Positions 11,982 through 23,060 of a stretch of 64,000 nucleotides of DNA are shown here, one piece after another (position 1 is the stretch's first letter; each line of letters begins with the position of its first letter). Position numbers and translations under genes: made by a program. Source of the DNA: Monosporascus cannonballus (taxonomy: Eukaryota > Ascomycota > Sordariomycetes > Xylariales); contig QJNS01000001.1 of NCBI GenBank assembly GCA_004154925.1, forward strand, positions 806,001 to 870,000, read 5' to 3'. The notes beneath the pieces were generated by a model that saw only the letters and a list, made by a program, of their open reading frames with translations, made no database searches and was not told the origin of the DNA.

Positions 11982-14900
11982 TTATCTCCTACCTTTTCCA
12001 AAAGGGGTTAGCTTATCGCAAGATTACTAATCGCGTTAATCCTTAGTTTTTAATTAATCCGAAATTCGGAAATTTATCGATTTCCGAACTAAGCTTAATT
12101 TAAGTAATTAACTATAAGCTAATTATACGTTAAATAAGATTATATATAAAAATGCGCTTACGTTTTTATCCGTTTTAAATTTTTTTTCTATAATAATAAT
12201 TTAATTCGATAAGTTAATTTTTATTAATATTTATAATAATGTTTTTGTACGTTATTCCATAATAACTTAAAAGTTAATTAATATATTATAATATTGCAAA
12301 ATTGCCCCGTAAAAAAGATGTTCTTATAGTTTCGGGCCTTTTTAATAAATTAAAATCCGCCAAAGCTTTTCGTACGTTATGTATTTGCGTTATTTTAAAT
12401 AAATATCCTGCTTATGTTTGCGAGATGCCTTATTCTATTTATATAATTCGTTTTGCCGAAAACCAGAACGTATTTAATGTAAATTACCAAAATATATAAT
12501 TTATTTATACATTATTTATTCGTTATTTTCAGAATATTTATTATTATAAACAAAAAGGCAATCCGTTATTCGGCTTATATTAATTATAATTATAAATATC
12601 CCGAAATAAATACCTCCTTTATTTTTATTAATATGCTTTTTTAATATAGCTTTTATGTAATTCGCGGATATTCCCAAATTTTGTTAAATAGTTAAGGTAT
12701 TTTACAAAACTATTTTTAATTACGATTATTAAAACCTTAATAAATTTATTTTTTTATATACTTTTATATTATTCTTTTGCCGTTAACCCTGGTTTAACGG
12801 TTATCCGTATTTAAAAAAAAGGCAGATATCGAAACCTTATATTCGTATTTTAAACTTTCGTACGTTATTTATTTCGAAATAAATTTACGTTTTTAATTTC
12901 TAGCTTATTCGTTACTTATACGTAAATTAAGTTGCCAGTTTTATTAATCTTTTCGTTTCATATAATAAAAAGCGTATTAAACATAAAAATAACAAATCCC
13001 GTTATTTAAAACTTTTTTGCAATATATTTACGTTTCTTTTGTACCGTTTATTAATTTACGTTATAAGCTAAATTAATAACCGTTAATAATCGTAATATTA
13101 ACGTTTTCGAAAATCTCGTAATCGTAACTTAAATGGCTAAAACGAAATTCCCAGTTTTGCCGGAATTTAATATAAACAAGGCCGAATAATTGCGGGTTTC
13201 AAATACGTAATTTTTGTATAATATTAACGTTATAAATTCGTAAGGTAAATCGTTAAATTTATAGATTTTTAAAAAATAATTAAATAATTTCGTAACCGGT
13301 GTATTATTTTTATAACCTTTAATATGTTTTAATATATTTTATTTGTAAATAACGGAAATGTTATTTTAACGCCTATTTATAAGTTATATAAAGCTGTTCC
13401 TAAACGATTTCCCCAAATCTCTTATACTGCTTACGTACCGCCCGGCCGGTATTTTTGAGCTGGATTTTTACCCGTCCGCTTTCGAGTAATACGTTGGATT
13501 TAAGGTCCGTTACTAATAATTATATTATTATATATTTTTTCGAATTATTATAAAGCCGCCGTATTTACGAATTTGTCGAACGAGTTTTAAGTTAATTTTT
13601 CGTAATTTAACCACTTTATCTAGATTTGGCGTATAAAGTTTTTCCTTATTTTCTTAATCCGGGGTTAAAAGATATTTTCGATTTTAAATTCCGGTTTGTT
13701 ATTTTTTTTTAAGGATAATAAAAAAACGTTACGTATTTACGTTAATTTAGGACGGTAAAAAGTTACGGTTTATACGTTTTAATAAATTAACGTAAAAACG
13801 ATTATAAATATTTTTAAATATATTTAATTTAATAACATAAAAATTAATTACTTTATTTACTTAGGATTTAGCTTAAAATTACCTTGGTTTTTTTAAAGGC
13901 CAGAAAATAACGATATTTTTTTAAAAAATAATTAGATTTTGTTGTTAATTTCGAATTTTTCGGCGGAAAAATAATATTTATTTGTTATTTCCTCTTAGGT
14001 TTACTAAGCCCTTATTATCGCGGTTTAAGCGAATTTCGTATTTTTTTGCAATTTTTATCGAAAATTTCCGTTTATATATAAATCTTTCTTAATTACTAAA
14101 TTATTTTTTATTTAGGAAATCGGATTAACGTAATACCCGTAAAATAAGAAAAAAGGATTTAGTCTTATTAAAGTGGTATTTCGGTTATTAATTGCAAATA
14201 TCGCCTTTAAGAAAAACTTATTTTATTTTTAATTCAAATATGTTACGAAAATTTATAAATAAATTAATACCTCGTAATTAACCTTTTAAATAATATTATC
14301 GGTTTTTAAATAATATATGGTAAAAAAATGTTATTTTATCCTTATTAATTCGTAAAACTTAATTCAGAACTTTTTTACCCAATTAATTCCTTTATTATTT
14401 ATAATAACTAAAAAAATATAAAATCTTTAATATGTTTTAATAAATATTTCCGTATATATTTTTACGGTTATCGTACGTATTACCTTTAAAATTATTACCG
14501 TAAGCAATTAATTTATTATAATTATTAAAAAATATAAATCGTATTTAGAAATATTTAATAAATTGGTTATAAAATTAATCGATATTTATTATAAAATCCT
14601 TTAAGAACTGAAAATAATTTCAATAATGTTTTTTTCTTATTTCTTTATATGTTTTTATAACCGTATACGTTATAAATTTTGCAAAATTACCTTATTATAC
14701 AATATATCCCCTGTTAAAGATTCTTTTTCAAAAATATTATTATCGTAACCCTTTTACCTGGGTAAATTAAAATATAAAAATCGTAAATACTCTATATTAA
14801 AACCGTCCTCAACAATTCTTAATTTAAGATTTAAAGGTATTTTCGAAATTACGTAAAACCTTTGCTATTTAAAATATATTTTATAATTAATATTAATAAC

Positions 14901-15670
14901 TTTAATTCCGAAAAAAGTTACGTTTTTTATAATAACCTTAATAATACGGTTATAATTTTTTATTATATTTTAACCTTATGTCCTAAAACCTTTAGAAACT
15001 TTTGTAATATTAAAATATTTATATTTCTTAAAACAATTTATTATTTTTAATTTTAATATTATTAATCGTTATTATATTTTCAGCATGTTTTAAGGGTTTC
15101 ATAAATAATATATATAATTATTTATGCTTTATTAATTAAAACCTTTATACGGTTTTCCAGTTATTATTTTCTTTTATAAGCTTATTTCATTTTTTGCGCG
15201 AAAATATATCGGCCTTAATATTTAAACGGCCGGTACGGAATTCGAAATAAAAATTAAAACGGAATAATTCTTTTAATTACTTTATTTAATATTCGTTAAA
15301 CCTTTTAATAATTATAAAATATTTTAAATTTTTGTAATCAGTAATAATTTTAAATAAAGTTATTATATTATTTAATTTTATATCTTACGTTTATAAATAA
15401 GTTATTAATATTAGTAATTCCTTATTATATAGGTTTAATTAATTTTAACGGGACTTAACTTTTTAAAATAATAAATAATTAAACGTAATATTTTTAATTT
15501 ATTAGCTTGAAATAAGCAATTTCCATATATTACTCTTAAATAATCTATTTTTAATACTATAGGTTTTTCGGGGTTTTATTACGCCAAGATCAATTCCGTT
15601 ATAAAAATATTTTTAAAACGTTCGAACGTTAATTTTTTTTCCCCTAACGGAATAAAGTTCCTTTCTGAGT

Positions 15671-16560
15671 TCAGGTTATTAACGGTACCGATATATCCGC
15701 ATAATAAATTATGAAATTATAATAAAAATTTGCGAACTCCAAAAAATTTCGGATTCCCTTCAATATTTTAAAAACTTCCCACTTTTTGATCGCGCGTAAT
15801 TTCTCGGGGTTTATTCGTATCCCTTTTTCGGCGTCTATAAAAAATCCAACATATTTTATCGTTTTTACGGTAAATTCGCACTTAAAAATATCCAAATTTA
15901 AATTTGTTTTTTTAAATGGCTTAAAACCTTTTTTACCTTTTGCATATAATTCTTTTTAAATCCGGAAAAAAATAAGGATATCGTCCATATACGTAAAGCA
16001 AAAAACGTTAAGATATTTTTTTAAAACCCCATTAATGTATTGCTGGAAGGTTACGGAAACCCCGTATAAACCGAGCGGTATTACTAGTTATTCGTATAAA
16101 CCAAAACGTATTTGGAATGCCGTTTTTTATTTCTTTCCCTTTTTAATCCTAATTTTATAAAACGTTATTCGGACGTTTATTTTCGTAAACCATTTAACAT
16201 AAAAAAATAATTTTAAAATTTCCGAAATAAGGGGTAAAAAATAACGGTCTTTTTCGGTTATTGCATTTAACGTTTAATAATCGCAATAAAAACGTAAGCG
16301 TTTTCCGGATTTTTTTACAAATAAAACCGGAACCCCTAAGGACAAACTGCTTACGCGGATATACTTTTTATTCAAAAATTCTGTTAAGATTTTCCTTAAA
16401 GCTAATAACTCCCCCTTAGTTATACCATATAAAGGCCCCTATAATATTAATATTTCCCTTTTTACTTCGTTTTTACGTAATAAAATTATATAATCCATTC
16501 CGGGGCGAGGTAAAAGTAAAATATTACCTAATTTTTTGTCGAATAATTTCCGAAACATTT
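15671..16560 (-). pseudogene. Element E reverse transcriptase
   Basis: The minus strand at 15980-15991 encodes YMDD inside FTYMDDILIFFRI, the Gypsy reverse-transcriptase active site, with both Asp present. The stop-free stretch 15671-15895 continues with KCEFTVKTIKYVGFFID, then INPEKLRAIKKWE and FLEFANFYYNFI, the end of the RT domain and the connection to RNase H in this superfamily. One frameshift or stop separates the two segments. The frame is colinear with other Ty3/Gypsy polyproteins, so the assignment is firm; the start is not. Confidence 0.85.
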
Positions 16561-17699
16561 TTAACCTAAACGGAAATTTTTCGTTAATTTTTATTTCTTT
16601 TAAGCATTAATATTTTGTTAATATCAGGTAAAATAATTAAAAATAGCTAAATTTCTTATTTAATCCTTTTAATCTTATTTATTTTCCAAAATTCCGTTTT
16701 AAAAACGGCAATTAAAAATTTTTTCACCTTACGAATTATTCGTACGTTATTTCTTTGGGTTTCGTATTTTTTTTCGTAAAATTTTATATAACTTATTACG
16801 TTTACCGTTAAAAAATGTTTTTATATTATATATATAATATCATAACGTTTTATTTAAAGCTTTCCTAAAATTAAGGGGTAATTAAAGTTATTAATAATAT
16901 ATGCGAATATCCTGGCCTTAAAACCGTCGATATCTATTTCCATATATATTATCTTCTTAATTGTCTTTCGCTATTGTTAGCTTTTTTTTCGAACCTTTTT
17001 TTAATTTGTATAATTTTATTAAAATGCGCGGGAACCGTAAGGGTTTTATAAACGTTTTATTTATTGCGGCAAAATATTTATATCTTTAATTATCAAAAGT
17101 TTTTATAAATCTTTTTAATTAATGCATATATCGATAATAAATAAAATACCGTCTATATTTTGTTTTACGATTTTTATCTCGGCCTAGGTTACTTTTTGTT
17201 TCCGAACACGCCGATATTTAAAAATTATTTTTTTCTTTTTTTACTTTTAGATTCTGACTTTTTTTCCTTTTACGTTTTTAACGAATTAATTTTTCCCTGC
17301 AGTTTTTTGTTGGTAAAAATAAGCAATAATTCGCTTTGCAATTAGAACGCTTATAATATAAGCAGAAACCTTTCGTTTTACGAACGTTTCGTTCTTTTTA
17401 AATTACTTATTACGCGTATTGCTTCGGCGCTGGGGATAAGGTTTGGGATTTTTGCTTTTGCCATCTTATTACCGAAATATCTCTTATATTTATATCGCCA
17501 TTTATGTAATTTCCCGTTTAATTATTATTATTTAATTAAGCTGTTGAAGATATATTTATTTATTTTGCCGCGTTATTCCTTTAAGATATCCAGTAATTTT
17601 TATTACCTTATTTAATTATATATTATAACTTTTAAGGAAATTTATTAAAATTAAAACTTAAGTAAAATTTTTATTAAATATTTTTTTAAAAACGTAAAT

Positions 17700-18120
17700 T
17701 TCGTTTTTGTTAACCAGAAAATCCTTTCCGTATTTATTAATATTTTTTGGAATAACGGATAAAATAATAAAAATTTCGCGTTATCGGTTTATCTTAAATT
17801 CTGAAAATATTCGATTATTTTTTCCTTTTGACGCCGATTATTATATTATTCGTATAATACTTACAGAAAATTAACGGGATTATAAATATTATTTAGGTTT
17901 CCGATAATATAATAAGTAATAATCGTACGTTATATATTAATTTTGAATTTTTCGTATATGGCGTAAAACTGCTTATAAATTCCTTTTACGAAAATAACGT
18001 TTATCTTAAATTTATAAATTATAAATACGTATTATCCAGCGAATTTCTTTTTTATCCCGTTAAACTTCTCCGGCCAGGGCAGTAGCTTCCGCTTGGCTCC
18101 TGCTATTAATTCGGTCGTTC
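17700..18120 (-). pseudogene. Element E gag capsid fragment
   Basis: The minus strand at about 18057-18115 reads ELIAGAKRKLLPWPEKFNG, then IKKKFAG. This is the start of a retrotransposon Gag capsid domain, whose family typically has a PEKFDG-like motif near its N-terminus. Position next to the 5' LTR fits. Several stops follow. Confidence 0.55.
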
Positions 18121-18537
18121 AAACCGTTTTTACGAAATGGCCTAATTATATTTCCGATCGTTACTGGGTCGAGAAAAAATCGGTATTCGTAAAGGTTATT
18201 ACGTTCCGAATTTATAACTAAATAATAAATTTTTATTAAGTAATTAAGCCGTTTTTAAGTTGCTCGGCCGTTTATATTGATTCTCTATTTGCCTTATATT
18301 GCGCTTTTATATGCTTACGGAGTTAGGCTTTTTTTCTTTTGCTTTTCTCGAATTAATAACTTATGCGTTATTTTATAACTGCCATTAAGTTTATTAGGGT
18401 TTCCGTCATAGCGCTAAATACCCTTTGTAATTTTGGGTCGATAAGGGCCCTTTATTGGGCCCCTTAAGGAACGTTCGAAAATCCTAAAATTTAATTCCGA
18501 ACGTTTTTTGTTTTGCTAAATAATAACCTAGAAAATA

Positions 18538-18719
18538 TGTAAAAGGCTTTACCTAAACGGTTTGTAATCGGTTACCAATAAAACTTTATTTTTTAGCTAA
18601 AAAAAAGGGAAGATAAAAATACAGTTATATATATTCGTATATAAGGCGTTGCACTAGTGCTGCTTGGTACCGGCGCTTGTCCGGTGCTTCATAATAGGGC
18701 TCCATACAGCCCCATCACA
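18538..18719 (-). repeat. Element E 5' LTR
   Basis: 182 bp, starting TGTGATGGGG on the minus strand. The outer flank CTATT (18720-18724) duplicates that at the other end. Confidence 0.88.
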
Positions 18720-19269
18720 CTATTATTGCGGTATACCAGTACGTTTCGATTCGTATATCCAAAGTAATAGGGTTATTAATAGCTTTTATCGTTGCGTTTA
18801 AAGCCTTCTTTGGGAATTCTTTTTAATTCCTTTAAATTTTGTTATCTTGCGCCTTTTTTATAAGTTATCTTTTTCTTTTAAATTTTGTTCAAATTTATCG
18901 AACTTTATTTGTATTTTTGCGTTTAATGCGTTAAGCGGCTATATTTGTTGATGTTATCGGCGTATTGTTCCTTCGAATTGCATTAATTGTTCTTAAATTT
19001 GTTATAATTCTTTTCCGTATCGAATAAATTGTTTTTTTATACTTACGATTATATCCTTTTATACATAATTTTAATTATCCTTTTAAAGCTTATTTATAAA
19101 TTAATATATTTCTTCCTTAATAACCTTTTTTGCGTAAAAATATATAATAAATGCTAATTAAAAATGCAAATTTATAAAAACCTTCTGGCAGTATTTTTTA
19201 CCGTACGCTAGATTATCTCCTTTTTTGTTCAGTAATTATATTATTGGTAATAATAAAAGGGATTTTTCT

Positions 19270-20728
19270 GCGGGCATTATTTTCCTTCGGGCTAACTTTT
19301 TGTTTCGGCTAATTATTAAATATTTTCTAGTATTATGAATCGAAGGTATTAATATTATTATTCGTCGTTTTTATTATTTCCGGTACGATTTTGAAAATCG
19401 AATACTTTAACATATATACGGGTAATTCGTCTATAGATATATTATTTTTATTTTTTGTAACCCGAATAAATTTGTCGTCGATAGTATATAATATCTATTT
19501 TGCCGTATTAATTAAGAGTTCTGGGATAAATTTCTTTTATCTAATTCTAACATTTTCATAATTTCCTTATAATACTTTTTGTTATATTCGTAATATTTAT
19601 TAAGTTAGTGTTTTGGCTTTTCGTATTTCTTATTAGATTTTTCGCTGTGGATGATTTAATATATGTTTAAGCTAAAGCATATTAATAAACTTGCCTTTGT
19701 TCTTTTGGTTTTTTCCAGATTATTCTTTAGGTATAGGTTTCCAATTATTTTAACGGGATTTTTTAAATACTTTGTATTATGCTGCCGTATGTCTTATTTT
19801 ATTATAATTATAACATTTGGTTTAGGTTTAGTTTTTCTTATAACTAACTTCTAATTCCATAGGTCTTAATTTTGTGCTGTAAAAAGTGTTATTACGTTAA
19901 AAAATACTGGTATTAGTTATATATCGGGGTTTATTATTACTTTTTCCTTTAGTGCCTTTAACGCATTATGCGTATTGTCGATTATTAATCTTAATTATTA
20001 TAACGATGTAATCCGATAAATAATTAGAACAATTAAGTTTAAAAAATTTTCTTTTGCATTTTTTAAGCCGCTAAAAAATTTGACCATTAATATTTTTTAT
20101 TTGTAATTTGACTTAACGGTTAATTGAATTAATATATTGCGGTAATTAGATATTAATCCTTTTTATCGTAATTATTGGATTTATATTTTGGTTTCTGTTT
20201 TTGTATTTATTATTTCGAAAAGTTTTATTTATATTTATTCGAATTATTCGTAGTTGTTATAAATTTTCATTATTTTTTTATTTCGTTTTTGGATTAATAA
20301 AGTAACGTATTCTCTTATAATAAGCTTAAATCAAATAACCATATTTTTTGTATATCGTCCGATTGCGAATTTAACTTATATAATAAACGTAATAAATTGA
20401 ATAAGAAAATACCTGAAATATATTCCGCATTAAGTTAAAAACAGTTATAACTTAGTCGAAGTTCCGTCGAAAGTTCTGGCTTAAAAGGTTTAAGGAATTT
20501 TTCTAGTTCTTTGGTAAAATTTAGCTAAATAATTTGGTTTATTTTAAAAGGCCTTTCGGTTTCGGAAGCTTTTTTTTCTATAAGTTTTTTATGGATAATA
20601 TAAAGGGACCTCGTAAAAATATTATTATTTCTTTTAAGCTAAAAGATACGTTCGTTTATAGCATCTAGTTATTAAAGAACTTTTTCGCGAAAAGAACGAG
20701 GCTTTTTCTTTTTTTCTTCGGATTCCAT
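19270..20728 (-). pseudogene. Element A gag and gag-protease linker
   Basis: The minus-strand ATG at 20728 opens MESEEKKKKPRSFREKVL and a long charged Gag-like frame with RIP-type stops. A nucleocapsid CCHC knuckle near 19770-19818 reads CYNYNKIRHTAA followed by a stop where Trp is expected, so one zinc Cys has become Tyr. Downstream, 19300-19510 matches the linker of element B at 49265-49447. The region is colinear with B and D. A Gag of this family would package the RNA in a virus-like particle; this copy cannot. Confidence 0.65.
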
Positions 20729-20847
20729 TCTAGTATCCGAGTAATTAGAGATTTGATAAATAGGCTGTTCGGGCTATTTGCTATTAGATATAGCGTCGGC
20801 GATATTACTCAAAATTTAACGGTATTATTAAATAAAATGTTATAAGT

Positions 20848-21236
20848 TATAACGGTTAAAGGATTTAATTAATTATTAAACCCTAGTTATACGGATTTAT
20901 ATTAATGAAAGTATTATAAAAATTTAAATAATACATATAATTATCGTATAATATTTTGTCATTTTAAAAATATTTTCAATAACGATATTTTATTATAAGT
21001 TAAAATTATTTAAATTATAAATATAATAAAATGTATATATTTTAATCCGGCTTATTGGCTTACTACCACCAAATTCGTGATCCGGCTTCTTAGTTTACCG
21101 CCAGTAAGTTGATAATCCGGCTTATTGGCTTATTACCCGTAAGTTGGTGATCTATTACGTAACCTGCCCCGTCGCGCATTTGTGGTTGGGTCATGACAGA
21201 CCGTTTCTGGAAACCGTGGCCCGTTAGGTTACAACA
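20848..21236 (-). repeat. Element A 5' LTR
   Basis: 389 bp. On the minus strand it starts TGTTGTAACC at 21236 and is followed inward by the region that leads into gag. It retains more C than the left copy in its outer 100 bases. Confidence 0.9.
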
Positions 21237-21339
21237 TAACTGCGTAAATATTTATATACGTAATTAATAAAAAATAAAAATAAAAGTAGTTAATAATTTT
21301 ATAATAATGTGCTAACGAATTCTCTTTTCGCATAACTAG

Positions 21340-21625
21340 ATCTCGGGCCTCGCTGGCTCGTTATAAAGATATAGGATTTAATTGATTAATTTTTAAGCTA
21401 AAAAAAGCACTTTAAAAAAACTTTAAAAATTAGGAAACGAGCTAGGAGAGCTTTAAGCTAGCTGAGATAAGTTGCAAGCGCAGCGCTAACTTTAAAAATG
21501 TGGCCTGATTTTAGTGAGATAAATATTTCGTAGATATTCGCGCCAGATACTAGATCGCCTTATTAAAATCAGGCCCTATTTTGGAGGCTGTGGTTACGCC
21601 TGCGGCGTAGCTGTGGTTAAGTAGC
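21340..21625. repeat. Palindrome-rich repeat X, less RIP-mutated
   Basis: This stretch of higher GC holds several exact or near inverted repeats. The 12-mer GGCCTGATTTTA (21502-21513) is exactly inverted at 21564-21575. TACGCC-TGC-GGCGTA is at 21595-21609, AGCGC-A-GCGCT is near 21479, and a longer imperfect pair is at 21346-21361 against 21433-21455. Bases 21364-21540 recur imperfectly at 22904-23060. This looks like a small non-autonomous element or a cluster of them. No coding frame. Confidence 0.5.
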
Positions 21626-22209
21626 TTTTAGTATTACGTTAATCTAATTTATAAAAAACCTATAAAAATAACAAACCCTATATAATAAGGCTTAATAACA
21701 AGTTATAATTTTTCGACATTTATTAATACCGTTTTATATATATTTCTTAGTTAATGATTAAAAAGAATTTATAAATAAAATAATGATAAAGAATAATAAA
21801 AAGCTAAGAAAAATTATATTTATACCAAGTTTTAAATTTTTTTTAATGGTATTTAGAACTTTCAAATTAAAATTAATTTATTTAATAAATATGTTTAATC
21901 TACAATAACTTTATATTTAAGATGACGTAATTATTATGTATAATATTTCATTAAGTTTTTTCAAAACATAATTTAATATAAAACCCTTTTAAATATACAT
22001 TGCCTGTATAATTATAATTATTACGTTATAAATATAAAGATATTTCGATCTTAGTTAACTTTAATTTTTTATAGCCGTAATGTAAAAATAATAACTCGTA
22101 CGATTTAAAAGATTAGTAAATAGGTATTTTTATATAAAATATATTAAAAACACTGGATATACGATAATATAACTGGTAATTATATTGTTATAGTCATAAC
22201 AGCTGTTAC

Positions 22210-22356
22210 GACTTAGTTTATCGTAAGAGCTCTAGTATATTTGTAGCTACAAGTACAAGGATGATTGCTCCAATTGCGATCATTCTACCGATATTTTGAC
22301 CTTGTAGGGTAGCGGTATAAGGTGCAACTGTAATAAGGGCGTTACGATTATTTATT
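22210..22356 (-). pseudogene. Orphan 45-codon frame in a GC-normal island, membrane-segment-like
   Basis: A GC-normal island (22222-22347) sits in very AT-rich DNA. On the minus strand it holds an uninterrupted frame from a stop near 22360 to TAA at about 22219. It reads through ITVAPYTATLQGQNIGRMI, then a hydrophobic run AIGAIILVLVATNILELL before the stop. The run could be one transmembrane helix at the C-terminus of a membrane protein. No start codon or upstream exon is seen, and I do not recognise the family. It may be a relic exon of a host gene, or chance. Confidence 0.25.
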
Positions 22357-22903
22357 TTCTAAACTTAAATTTAACGGTATTAATTTTAATTTTTATTTAA
22401 CGATTTTCAAAAATGTCATATATATATGTTAAATTATAAATAACGTATATATAAAGTATTAAATCTATTAAGCTTAAATAAATTACTATATAATTATAAA
22501 AGTATTTCGAATTTAGTTATTTTTAATGTTTTATATATATAACATAATAATAATATTTCGCACAGATAAAAACATAATTAAATAAGGCTTTTTATATTAA
22601 ATTATTATTAAATAATATATAATAAAATAATACCCGTAATATATACATTATTATATTTATAGATGTTTTATAATCGATAATCTCACCGAATTCTAAATTA
22701 ATTATATTAATTTTAATTATTTTTTTTAAACATTTCGAATGAAATTCTTATACATATATAAATTTATATTTAGCCTATATATAAAACATTGAAATTATGG
22801 GATTTAAATTAATTATATAAACCGAAAAACCTGTTATTTTAATAAAAATAATATTAAATAAAAACCTTTTTGCGTAATTTTAACTTAGACTTTACTGGTT
22901 GGT

Positions 22904-23060
22904 TACGGATATAGGTTATTTGATTGGTTAATTTTATCGTCTTTGCTTAATATATAAAAGTATATCAAAATTAAAAACGAGCCAGCAGAGATCTGAGCTA
23001 GCTGAGATAAGTACTACACTAGAAAAATGGCGCACTTTAATGGCTCTACCTTATTTTGAC
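22904..23060. repeat. Repeat Y, second copy of repeat X
   Basis: It aligns directly with 21364-21540. Shared blocks include GATATAGG near the start, AACGAGC..GAGAG and AGCTAGCTGAGATAAGT, followed by ATATTTC.TAGAT. Spacing between copies is about 1.54 kb. They could be the two ends of one non-autonomous element, or two separate insertions. Confidence 0.4.

Larger units (their letters stand above)
11794..18719 (-). mobile_element. Element E: complete Ty3/Gypsy retrotransposon nested in A, minus strand
   Basis: LTRs at 11794-11981 and 18538-18719 are flanked by a perfect 5-bp target duplication CTATT (11789-11793 and 18720-18724). On the minus strand the LTR starts TGTGATGGGGCTG and ends CTTTTACA. 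A polypurine tract, GGAAAAGGTAGGAGATAA, abuts the 3' LTR (11982-12003 on plus). The coding order on the minus strand is gag (about 18100-17700), pol with reverse transcriptase (15671-16560), then a 3' part with an open stretch at 13395-13510. All frames carry stops. The LTR is unrelated to that of A, so E is another family, and it inserted into A after A was already in place. Confidence 0.9.
7443..21236 (-). mobile_element. Element A: complete Ty3/Gypsy retrotransposon, minus strand, split by element E
   Basis: Two LTRs of 389 bp each (7443-7831 and 20848-21236) are flanked by a perfect 5-bp target duplication TAACT (7438-7442 and 21237-21241). On the minus strand the LTR begins TGTTGTAACCTAACGG. 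Removing nested element E and its duplication leaves about 6.86 kb, a normal Gypsy length. In order on the minus strand there are gag from 20728, a degraded CCHC knuckle (about 19770-19818), a conserved gag/protease linker (19300-19510), reverse transcriptase with intact YLDD (10674-10685), and a 3' coding remnant running into the LTR. All frames carry RIP-type stops, so the element is dead. It is the same family as F, B and D. Confidence 0.9.

Noticed and set aside
12302..12499. 65-codon plus-strand ORF inside element E
   Set aside because: It is antisense to the 3' part of E next to its LTR and has no family resemblance. It is not conserved in another copy here.
13395..13510. Minus-strand frame resembling a histone H3 tail (RKRTG..., KYRPGGT)
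   Set aside because: Another frame on the same strand is open for longer without stops and is consistent with the 3' part of element E, so the H3 likeness is chance.
19663..19854. 63-codon plus-strand ORF, hydrophobic
   Set aside because: It is antisense to the gag knuckle region of element A. A matching antisense shadow exists in B (48926-49147), so it reflects shared gag DNA, not a gene.
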